64,000 bases of DNA from assembly GCA_029263015.1 (NCBI GenBank), contig JAJCYI010000163.1, forward strand, positions 1-64,000, in the 5' to 3' direction. The position numbers and the translations under genes were made by a program. A model generated the notes under the pieces. It saw only the letters and a program-made list of their open reading frames with translations, was not told the DNA's origin and made no database searches. Each line of letters begins with the position of its first letter. The first letter of the stretch is position 1. This DNA comes from Saprospiraceae bacterium (GTDB taxonomy: Bacteria; Bacteroidota; Bacteroidia; Chitinophagales; Saprospiraceae). Below are positions 55,931-64,000 of this stretch, one piece after another.

Positions 55931-57208
55931 TTATTTTGCTGGAGAAGTGTACAGCTTCGGTTTAAATGTAAACATTATCCATCCCCAGCTATTGGTTTCG
56001 TCTTTATCTCCCCCTTTTAAAACTTCCATGGTTTCGGTGGCAAACATCATGGAAAATCCGCCGCTTAAAGTGATGTTATTGGCAATCTTATAGCCCAAAG
56101 TAAGATCAACTTCAGTTCCCAAATTGGAATCCATTTTAGTCGAACCGTCATATAGGTCAGCAGCAGTTGAGAAAAAATGGGGGATCAATTTCGCAGAAAA
56201 TTTATCCTTTTTATAAGCCAGTGTTGCATTAATATCGGTCAGGCCAACAGAACCTCCATGATTGCCAACATAAAAGTAATCCATCCAGCCGTTGAATTTA
56301 TGGTTCGTACCAAAAAGTGGCGCAAAGGATTTAAAATCAGCCTCTTCATCGTTAGAATCTTTGCCTGACAGGTATTCCATTCCTGCACCTACGGAAAAAT
56401 TATCCGTTACTTTAAAACCAATATTCCCTGTAAAATAGGATGAACTGACATCGACATCCCGAACTTTTCCAGTCTGCCCATAAGCAGCTGCATTGGCACT
56501 AAACTTTCCAGATTTATAGGTAATCCTTGGACCAAAAGTTTGCATGTAGTCCAACGTTTGGTCGCCGTTATCCAGATACTCGATACCCGTGTTCAATAAT
56601 AAGAAGCTCACACCAACTTTTTCAAATTTACCATGATACCAGGCATATTGGAATGTTTTGTAGCCAGCAGCATTACTGTACAAAGCATCTATTCCTCCTT
56701 GTCCATCAGCATTGAGGGCCAAACCAATATCCAATTTTTGATTGTCCTTAGGGCTAAATTTGAACAAAAATGCATCGTGGCTGCGAGCCTGTTGCGCCCA
56801 GCCTACATTTCCAAAAATCCGGTGGTCGTCGTACACGATTTCCTGACGTCCCATTTTCAAAGAAACCTTATCCGACAATAAAGCTTCGGCCCAAGCTTCG
56901 TGGAATGATGTTGCCCTGTCATCACTTGACAAAGTGCCCACATCTCCCCATACCCTCACGTTTTGCAATGTAAGACCGAATTTTATTTTTTCATGTTTGT
57001 ATTTAAAGTTTAGCCGCGAACGTTGTGAAATAAAAGTCGCTCCGTCAGCATCCGTAGGAAGGAGTGTTTTAAAGCCATGTTGGTTTTCCAAACGAGGCCT
57101 GATCTCAGCAGACATCTCAAATTGTTGGGCCATCAGTCCGGTTACGAACAACGTGGCAAAAAACGCAGTAAGTAATAAATTTTTCATGATTGCACTTTTA
57201 ATTATCAA
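55931..57208 (-). CDS. Alginate-export/porin-like outer membrane beta-barrel
   Basis: Signal peptide; EIRPRLENQHGFKTL..ISQRSRLNFKYKHEKIKFGLTLQNVRVWGD..LKMGRQEIVYDDHRIFGNVGWAQQARSHDAF. Confidence 0.8.
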   Translation of the reverse strand: MIIKSAIMKNLLLTAFFATLFVTGLMAQQFEMSAEIRPRLENQHGFKTLLPTDADGATFISQRSRLNFKYKHEKIKFGLTLQNVRVWGDVGTLSSDDRATSFHEAWAEALLSDKVSLKMGRQEIVYDDHRIFGNVGWAQQARSHDAFLFKFSPKDNQKLDIGLALNADGQGGIDALYSNAAGYKTFQYAWYHGKFEKVGVSFLLLNTGIEYLDNGDQTLDYMQTFGPRITYKSGKFSANAAAYGQTGKVRDVDVSSSYFTGNIGFKVTDNFSVGAGMEYLSGKDSNDEEADFKSFAPLFGTNHKFNGWMDYFYVGNHGGSVGLTDINATLAYKKDKFSAKLIPHFFSTAADLYDGSTKMDSNLGTEVDLTLGYKIANNITLSGGFSMMFATETMEVLKGGDKDETNSWGWIMFTFKPKLYTSPAK

Positions 57209-57702
57209 TGGACTTGCCTACAAATAATAATTGACCCCTAAAAAAATTTATTGAAACCCTAATTTTAGTACTCAATTTTCATTTACGAACAAATCTAATT
57301 TATCCTAAAAATTTATAGCCGTTTGTAACTACTCAGGTGGTCAAAAATTCATAATAAAAGACAAATTAGTCTTAATTAGGGACAAAGCTACCTCCGTAAA
57401 AAACTGGAAAAAATGATGTAGATCACCTTTATTTATTCATATTTATTCCAAATAAAGACACATTTGACATTCATGAAAAGTGAAATGTTCACCGCGCTCA
57501 TTTCCAAAAAGGGCAATTTGAACAGCGGTAAGATTCAAAGAAATAGGAAGTAATAAAATGGCAAAGAGGTGGTGAGGGATCAAACTTGTAAAAAAATCCA
57601 GATACTTAATTTGGGGAGACAACTTGAATATCCAATCAGCACAATATATTTGCCAATCACTCCCCTCGTTTTCGAGAATCCTCTTTTCTACAATTTTTAA
57701 TA

Positions 57703-59022
57703 ATGAGCATCAACAAGACGGATTTAATCCAAAAGGCAAAAAAAATACTATCCAATAATTTAAGGGCTGGATTCACGATCCCCACTGATGGGCTTTATCC
57801 ATTCCAATGGAATTGGGATTCAGGGTTTGTAAGTATCGGTTTGAGCAACTACGATATTGATGCTGCGTTTTCCGAAATCCGTTCGTTGGTCAGTGGACAA
57901 TGGGAAAATGGAATGGTACCCCATATTATCTTCCACAGTCAGAATGAAACCACCTATTTCCCCAATTGGGATTTTTGGGACGCCGCTGTCAATCCTGGTG
58001 CTCCGCACAATCCAAAAACTTCCGGTATCACCCAGCCACCCGTTTTGGGGTTTGTTTTAGAATGGATTTTCAACAATCACCCCAATAGCCAAAAAGTATT
58101 CGGCTTTGTAAAAGAAATGTACCCCAAAATCGTTGGGAGCCACCGGTTTTGGTACCAATACCGAGATCCCCATGAGGAAGGCCTGGTATTTATTTACCAC
58201 CCCTGGGAATCAGGACGTGACAACTCCCCGCTCTGGGACGATGCACTTAATACGATTGATTTGGACAGGGCGAAACTTCCAATATATAAACGTAGGGATA
58301 CAACCATAGCTGATGCCAGCGAACGGCCAACGAGCAAACAATATGACCAATATGTGTACCTAATGCTATTGGGTAAAAAGCATGGATATGACGGCCAAGG
58401 TATTGTGGAAGAAAGTGAGTTCCTGATTCAGGACAGCCTGATAAACGCAGTACTTATTCGCTCAAATGAAAGTTTGATAAAATTGGGGAAAATACTGGGA
58501 GAGGATGTGGGGCAATTGCAAGAATGGCAGCAACAAAGCATCAGCAGTTACGGGACTAAATTGTGGAATGAAGAACTGGAAATGTACACAGGTTATGATT
58601 TACGCCATGAAAAACAACTCCCCTATCGGGAAATTGGAGGCTTGACCCCGCTATTTGCAAACATTCCTTCCGCTGAAAAAGCATTAAAAATAAAATCCTA
58701 CCTTGAGACTTTAGTCAACAACAATTATTTGCTTGTACCGAGTTTTGATGTTGAGCATAAATTGTATGATCCCAAAAGATATTGGCGAGGCCCGGTCTGG
58801 CCACAAATGAATTGGATGATTTACAATGGCCTGAACAGGTATGGCTATACCGATTTGGCGACTATTGTAAAAGAAAACCTGTTGGAGTTGGTTTCAAGGT
58901 ATGGATTTTATGAATATTTTGATGCCCAAAAACAAATACTGGACACCAATCATGGCGGTTATGGTGGTGATAAATTTTCCTGGACTGCTTCTTCTGTAAT
59001 TGATTTAATTTTATCAGAATGA
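57703..59022 (+). CDS. GH63-like (mannosyl/glucosylglycerate hydrolase-like) (alpha/alpha)6 glycosidase
   Basis: LYPFQWNWDSGFVSIGL, ENGMVPHIIF, QPPVLGFVLEWIF, HPWESGRDNSPLWDDAL, RYWRGPVWPQMNWMIYNGL. Confidence 0.8.
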   Translation: MSINKTDLIQKAKKILSNNLRAGFTIPTDGLYPFQWNWDSGFVSIGLSNYDIDAAFSEIRSLVSGQWENGMVPHIIFHSQNETTYFPNWDFWDAAVNPGAPHNPKTSGITQPPVLGFVLEWIFNNHPNSQKVFGFVKEMYPKIVGSHRFWYQYRDPHEEGLVFIYHPWESGRDNSPLWDDALNTIDLDRAKLPIYKRRDTTIADASERPTSKQYDQYVYLMLLGKKHGYDGQGIVEESEFLIQDSLINAVLIRSNESLIKLGKILGEDVGQLQEWQQQSISSYGTKLWNEELEMYTGYDLRHEKQLPYREIGGLTPLFANIPSAEKALKIKSYLETLVNNNYLLVPSFDVEHKLYDPKRYWRGPVWPQMNWMIYNGLNRYGYTDLATIVKENLLELVSRYGFYEYFDAQKQILDTNHGGYGGDKFSWTASSVIDLILSE

Positions 59023-60662
59023 ATTATTTAGACTTTGCAATTATTGCGCTATATCTTTTTGGTTTTTTGTCTTTGGGCTATTTTTTTAAGGATAACAAAA
59101 CCTCAAAAGATTATTTTTTAGGTGGAAAATCACTGGGGTGGTTTCCATTGAGTTTGTCAACCATGGCGACCCAGCTTTCCGCCATCAGTTTTATTTCTGC
59201 CCCTGCCTTTGTCGGCCTGAAACTCAACGGAGGAATGAAATGGCTCACCTTTGAACTCGCTGTTCCGCTCGCCATGATTTTCATCATGTTGGTTATCATT
59301 CCCCCTCTTTTTCGTTCAGGGGTAGTCAGTATATATGAATTTGTAGAAAAGCGGTTTGATGCTTCCACCCGGTTTATTTTGAGCATCGTATTTCAAATTA
59401 GCCGGGCTTTAGGGACAGGTGTTATGGTATATACGGTTGCTTTTATTCTGCAAACAGTCTTGAACATTGATTTCGTTTATACCATACTTATTATCAGTGT
59501 CATTACGATTATTTATTCCTGGCAAGGAGGAATGAAAGCGGTGGTTTGGGGCGATACCATTCAAATGATTATCCTCTTTTTCGGATTGCTGGTTTGCCTT
59601 TATTATGGGTGGGATTTGCTGCAAGACCATGGCGGACTAACCAATGGTTTTGATCCTGCACGCCTGAATGTGATTGACAATAATTGGGGCCTAAAAGAAG
59701 GCCAGGAATATGGCATTTGGCCAATGGTTATTGGCGGGTTTTTCCTATATGCTTCTTATTATGGATGCGACCAGACGCAGGCCCAGCGAATGCTTTCAGC
59801 AAAAAGTGAAAAAACAATCAGGCAATTATTGCTCGCAAATGGGCTGCTGAGATTTCCGATCGTCTTGGTGTATTGCATCATGGGGCTGATTATTGGAGGT
59901 CTCGTCACCATCGCTCCAGATTTCTTGCAGGAAATTACAGATATTACAAAAAATTCCTTTCCAGAAGAATACGCCAAAAGTGGCATCAAACCTGACTTAA
60001 TGCTACCTGTATTTATTCTAAAATATTTACCAAATGGAGTGATCGGAATTCTAATGGTAGGAATATTATCAGCAGCAATGTCTTCTTTAAGTTCCACCAT
60101 CAATTCCTTGTCGGCAGTAACAGTAGAGGATTTTTTCAACCGGGGCAAAAACAAACTAAGCAATGAAAAATACATGCTGATTTCTAAAGTCTCGGTTATT
60201 TTTTGGGGTCTTGTTTGCATTGGCGCAGCTTTTTTATTTGGAGGCAGCGACAGCCCTGTCATTGAAATTATCAATGCAATTGGTTCCGTTTTTTATGGGC
60301 CAGTGCTGGCCACATTTGTACTCGCCATATTTTCAAAAAAGGTAAACAGGCACGGCATGAAGGCGGGAATAATAATTGCCGTTTTGGTGAATCTTGTCTT
60401 TTCAAAAACGATGCAGGACATCATCGGATTCGACCCTGGGTTCAATATCTTTTGGATGTGGTTGAACTTTACAGGTTTCGCTCTGGCCGCGGCAATCGCA
60501 TATTTGGTCAGTTATTTTAAACAGGACAGCCACAACAAACCCATGAGTGTTGATTTTAATTTGATCAAGTCTAGACTTACGAGCAAAGAGCCTATTCTCT
60601 TACTGGTATTTTTCTTTCTGATATTGATTTTCGCTTTGATGGTGCCAGAGATCTTTAGCTAA
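59019..60662 (+). CDS. SSS-family sodium:solute symporter
   Basis: DYFLGGKSLGWFPLSLSTMATQLSAISFISAPAFVG..GGMKAVVWGDTIQMII..CDQTQAQRMLSAKS..GILSAAMSSLSSTINSLSAVTVEDFF; overlaps the upstream gene by 4 bp. Confidence 0.95.
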   Translation: MNYLDFAIIALYLFGFLSLGYFFKDNKTSKDYFLGGKSLGWFPLSLSTMATQLSAISFISAPAFVGLKLNGGMKWLTFELAVPLAMIFIMLVIIPPLFRSGVVSIYEFVEKRFDASTRFILSIVFQISRALGTGVMVYTVAFILQTVLNIDFVYTILIISVITIIYSWQGGMKAVVWGDTIQMIILFFGLLVCLYYGWDLLQDHGGLTNGFDPARLNVIDNNWGLKEGQEYGIWPMVIGGFFLYASYYGCDQTQAQRMLSAKSEKTIRQLLLANGLLRFPIVLVYCIMGLIIGGLVTIAPDFLQEITDITKNSFPEEYAKSGIKPDLMLPVFILKYLPNGVIGILMVGILSAAMSSLSSTINSLSAVTVEDFFNRGKNKLSNEKYMLISKVSVIFWGLVCIGAAFLFGGSDSPVIEIINAIGSVFYGPVLATFVLAIFSKKVNRHGMKAGIIIAVLVNLVFSKTMQDIIGFDPGFNIFWMWLNFTGFALAAAIAYLVSYFKQDSHNKPMSVDFNLIKSRLTSKEPILLLVFFFLILIFALMVPEIFS

Positions 60663-60703
60663 AAATTATGTCAAAGAATTTTATTTGGTATGGAATGATG
60701 GAT

Positions 60704-60874
60704 CAATTAAGTAGTTGAGTTTAAATAAGTTCCGAATTTTAGCGAATTGATTTTTTTGTATAGCAAGGCAAAAAAAGAGAGCATAGCCATAGCTACGTGA
60801 GCTTTTTTTAACACAGCTATACGGAAAAAGTAGGCGATAAAAGCGGAAATTATTTAGGCTCAACTACTTAATTG
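60704..60874. repeat. Palindromic dispersed element, family A copy 4
   Basis: 31-bp terminal inverted repeats at 28/31 (CAATTAAGTAGTTGAGTTTAAATAAGTTCCG); core GGCAAAAAAAGAGAGCATAGCCATAGCTACGTGAGCTTTTTTTAAC. Confidence 0.9.
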
Positions 60875-60918
60875 TAAAGTATCGCTGATCATTTTGCATC
60901 CAGTCAAACATATTAAAA

Positions 60919-62037
60919 TCATGACTTCCGTTTAAATAAAGTATATACATATTCCCTCGTTTCCCCAGAAGGCATTCGATAGGTATAATCAAAGGCTTCA
61001 ATTAAATCAAAGCCATATCCTAATTTCTCTTGCAGCATTTTTTTATCATACCTATAAACCGGTAGTCCACTGCATTTTTCTGCCCCATCTAAATTAAAAG
61101 TGGCGATTATAACATAGCCATTTGGTTTTACCAGTTTTTTCAATAAATTAAAATAAGCGTCTTGTTCTTTTATATGAGTAAAAAAATGAAGTACCGCCCG
61201 GTCATGCCATAAATCAACCTGGCCAATTTTATCCAGTTCATTTGGTTGGGTTAGGTCGTCCAAAATCCATTTTATATTATTTTTTTTCGCTCCTATACGA
61301 TTTTTTAATTTCTCCAACGCAACCGAACTGATATCATTTGCGATGATATTTTTATAACCAAGTTTGAAGAGTTCATCAACAAGGGTAGTTGCCCCGGCCC
61401 CGACGTTCAAAAGAGCGGCGCCTTTATCTAAATCACAGTCATGGATGAGTTGTAAGGATGGTTTTGGAGCGTTTTCATACCAACCGAGCATGTTGATTTC
61501 GGCATTTTCATAGGCATTGTCCCAATGGGATTTAATGTCCTTTTCGGAAATGATTTCCAAAGAACAACAATGGTTTTTTGCGTTGATGTCACAAAATTGA
61601 AGTTCGGAGTTCGTTTCCGTAGTTTTGATATTCGTTTTATAAAATTCGAATATTCCTATTTCGATTTCATCCCGAACCTTCCTAAATTCAGATAGAATTT
61701 CGTCTTCTGTTCCCATCGCTTCGGCTGGATCATCAAAACCAATATGCAATCTGTTTTTCACTTTGCCGGAAAACACAGGGCAGTTTTTTTTTGCGCCGCC
61801 ACAGACCGTGATGACAAAATCAAACTCATCGTTCAAAAATTGATTGACTGATTTTGGGAAGTTGTCGCTGATGTCAATCCCAATTTCTTTCATGGCTTCA
61901 ATCGCTTTTGGATGTACCGCTTTAGCAGGGTTCGTACCAGCGGAATACACTTCCAATGTATTGTCAAAATATTTTAAAAAACCTTCCGCCATTTGGCTGC
62001 GGCAGGAGTTGCCAGTGCATAATATCAATATTTTCAT
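60919..62037 (-). CDS. Fusion: LMW-PTP-type arsenate reductase (ArsC) plus SAM-dependent methyltransferase
   Basis: N-terminal [34 protein letters not shown]-terminal [67 protein letters not shown]. Confidence 0.9.
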   Translation of the reverse strand: MKILILCTGNSCRSQMAEGFLKYFDNTLEVYSAGTNPAKAVHPKAIEAMKEIGIDISDNFPKSVNQFLNDEFDFVITVCGGAKKNCPVFSGKVKNRLHIGFDDPAEAMGTEDEILSEFRKVRDEIEIGIFEFYKTNIKTTETNSELQFCDINAKNHCCSLEIISEKDIKSHWDNAYENAEINMLGWYENAPKPSLQLIHDCDLDKGAALLNVGAGATTLVDELFKLGYKNIIANDISSVALEKLKNRIGAKKNNIKWILDDLTQPNELDKIGQVDLWHDRAVLHFFTHIKEQDAYFNLLKKLVKPNGYVIIATFNLDGAEKCSGLPVYRYDKKMLQEKLGYGFDLIEAFDYTYRMPSGETREYVYTLFKRKS

Positions 62038-63065
62038 GCGTAATATTTTTTCTTTAAAAATAAGGAGATGTTTACCAATGCAATCAAAACCGGAACTTCG
62101 ACCAATGGCCCAATAACCCCTGCAAATGCTTGTTGGGAGTTTAGTCCGAATACACCAATCGCAACAGCGATGGCCAATTCAAAATTATTTCCAGTAGCGG
62201 TAAAGGCAACAGAGGCGTTGCGTTTGTAATCTATTTTCATGGCGAGCCCAATAAAAAAACTAATAAAAAACATGACCAAAAAATAAATGATTAACGGTAC
62301 AGCTATTTTTAAAACATCGAAAGGAATTTCCACAATCATTTCACCTTTTAAACTGAACATTAAAACGATAGTGGCCAATAGGGCAATGAGCGTTATTGGA
62401 GAAATAAAAGGGATAAACTTAGTGCTGTACCATTTTTCGCCTTTATATTTCGTCAAATATTTACGGCTTAAAAATCCGGCAAGGAATGGGATGCCCAAAT
62501 AAATAAATACGCTCTTTGCTACTTCCGAAATGGATATATTTACGTCGAAACCTTCCAGCCCAAAATATTGAGGCAACACCGAAATAAAAAGCCAGGCATA
62601 AAAACTATAAGTGAGTACTTGAAATACACTGTTTAATGCCACCAGCGTGGCACCATATTCCCTGCTGGCATTCGCCAAATCATTCCACACCAAAACCATG
62701 GCAATACAGCGGGCCAGACCGATGAGTATAAGCCCAGCCATATAACCTGGTTCGTCCCGCAAAAAAACAATGGCCAGCCCAAACATTAATAGCGGCCCTA
62801 TTATCCAATTTAATACAAGCGATAAAGTCAATAAACGGGAGTCTTTGAGAACAGTAGGTATTAATCCATAATTTACTTTTGCCAGCGGCGGGTACATCAT
62901 CAATATCAAGCCGATCGCCAATGGGATATTGGTGGTGCCGACCGATAAGGCATCTGTCGCATCGGCAATTTGAGGAAAATAATACCCCAGTCCCACACCG
63001 ATCAGCATGGCCAGAAATATCCATAGGGTCAAAAATCTGTCAAGTAGTTTCAATCGTTTTTTCAT
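62034..63065 (-). CDS. ACR3-family arsenite efflux permease
   Basis: [69 protein letters not shown]. Confidence 0.95.
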   Translation of the reverse strand: MKKRLKLLDRFLTLWIFLAMLIGVGLGYYFPQIADATDALSVGTTNIPLAIGLILMMYPPLAKVNYGLIPTVLKDSRLLTLSLVLNWIIGPLLMFGLAIVFLRDEPGYMAGLILIGLARCIAMVLVWNDLANASREYGATLVALNSVFQVLTYSFYAWLFISVLPQYFGLEGFDVNISISEVAKSVFIYLGIPFLAGFLSRKYLTKYKGEKWYSTKFIPFISPITLIALLATIVLMFSLKGEMIVEIPFDVLKIAVPLIIYFLVMFFISFFIGLAMKIDYKRNASVAFTATGNNFELAIAVAIGVFGLNSQQAFAGVIGPLVEVPVLIALVNISLFLKKKYYA

Positions 63066-63068
63066 CTG

Positions 63069-63170
63069 TTATCTTTTTAACAGTACCGGAAATGGAACAT
63101 GCTTTTTGCACGGTGTTGTGGTCTTTTTGCATTTGGGGCAGCCAGTACCGAGGATTTTTAGGTTCTTCAT
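63069..63170 (-). pseudogene. Truncated thioredoxin-like (redox-active disulfide protein 2-like) gene in the ars locus
   Basis: MKNLKILGTGCPKCKKT is the CxxC N-terminus of the family, but the ORF ends after 33 aa. Confidence 0.6.
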
Positions 63171-63255
63171 TTTTTTATATTTTGAGAAATTAGAATTTGA
63201 GAGCCTTTCCTTAATAGTCAATCGCAAATAAACGATTTGATTGGGCAAAAAAATA

Positions 63256-63561
63256 TCACTCAAAAAAAGCAGCAAATAGTAGCTTGGCTTTTTGCCAGTT
63301 TTCTTTATTGATACAGTACTTTATTTTGGGCGGATTGATTTCTCCCTGTATCAACCCTGCGTTTTTCAGTTCTTTCAAATGCTGGGAAACGGTGGATTGA
63401 GCAATGGGCAGCACCTCTACCAAATCGCCCGTAAAACAACAACTCTGCGTATTCAAAAGGTGTAAAATCTCAATCCGAGTAGGATGGGCAAGGGCTTTGG
63501 CGAATTTGGCCAATTCCTCTTTTGTATTTACTGAAACGACTTGTTCTGCTATTATTTTCAT
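63256..63561 (-). CDS. arsR: ArsR-family transcriptional repressor
   Basis: [63 protein letters not shown]. Confidence 0.95.
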   Translation of the reverse strand: MKIIAEQVVSVNTKEELAKFAKALAHPTRIEILHLLNTQSCCFTGDLVEVLPIAQSTVSQHLKELKNAGLIQGEINPPKIKYCINKENWQKAKLLFAAFFE

Positions 63562-63745
63562 TCTTTCTTTTTAATACCAATCGCAAATCTACGATAGGCG
63601 ATTACGAATGCCAATTTATACTGAATAAATTTCATCTAAGTAATCGGACATATTTATGTTGATATTTCCAAAACCCCAACAAGTCCTAAGTTCCTATCTT
63701 CCTCAAACCTCCAAAAATCCCTAACTTGCGCCGTTTTCGTAATTA

Positions 63746-63778
63746 ATTGGGGCACAGCTTTAAGTTGCACCTTAAACT
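63746..63778. repeat. Diverged copy of the GCAACTTTAAGTTGC palindrome
   Basis: ATTGGGGCACAGCTTTAAGTTGCACCTTAAACT aligned to 20940-20972. Confidence 0.6.
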
Positions 63779-63838
63779 CAAGTTACACACCAATCAAAAG
63801 CATAGCCAATATAATCTCCGTTCTCTTCCATCCTTTAT

Positions 63839-64000
63839 TGATGGTGACCTACATGCTGATCCTCTTGTTATTGGTCAATCCTTATCAATTTGGGGTGTAC
63901 AGTATTTCCGATCAATGGAAACTGATCATGCTCGTTTTTTTGTCCTCTTTTGTTATGCCCGCTTTTGCTCTTTTCCTAATGCGGCAACTAAAAATGGTAT
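63839..64000 (+). CDS. Partial membrane protein running off the window edge; start uncertain
   Basis: Open frame (S)IANIISVLFHPLLMVTYMLILLLLVNPYQFGVYSISDQWKLIMLVFLSSFVMPAFALFLMRQLKMV. Confidence 0.5.

Overview
This 64 kb window appears to come from a Bacteroidota chromosome, probably Saprospiraceae/Lewinella-like. The lineage is inferred from type IX secretion (T9SS) sorting domains, PKD/HYR/WG-repeat giants and typical gene content. Recognisable content: an NAD-type formate dehydrogenase whose two genes are separated by about 3.7 kb of accessory DNA; a DUF433/DUF5615 toxin-antitoxin pair plus a second, broken copy; a 1967-aa PKD-like repeat protein with a T9SS type-B tail; a 2968-aa DUF11/HYR/MopE/L-domain adhesin with a T9SS tail, followed by FG-GAP/ASPIC and S74-chaperone surface proteins; YebC, HutI, a YdbS/YdbT PH-domain pair, a WG-repeat protein, GmhA, PAP2, a sugar transferase, an Rpn-type nuclease and a Na+/H+ antiporter; a GH63-like hydrolase with an SSS transporter; and an ars locus with an arsenate reductase fused to a SAM methyltransferase. 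The least-explained material is non-coding. (1) A family of about 160-170 bp palindromic elements has at least 4 copies (1-137, 6201-6360, 50357-50517, 60704-60874), with a shared core and arms that keep pairing while their sequences differ. (2) A second palindromic family has terminal repeats GGYTCTTTGACWAATCCYGTGA (31632-31746, 50553-50683). (3) Several loci of unrelated sequence share a 'palindrome of palindromes' layout. (4) Toxin-antitoxin remnants occur, two of them at copies of a 31-bp repeat. (5) A DUF5615 toxin gene is interrupted by a redoxin-lipoprotein gene bounded by short inverted repeats. No rRNA, tRNA, CRISPR array or complete transposon was recognised.
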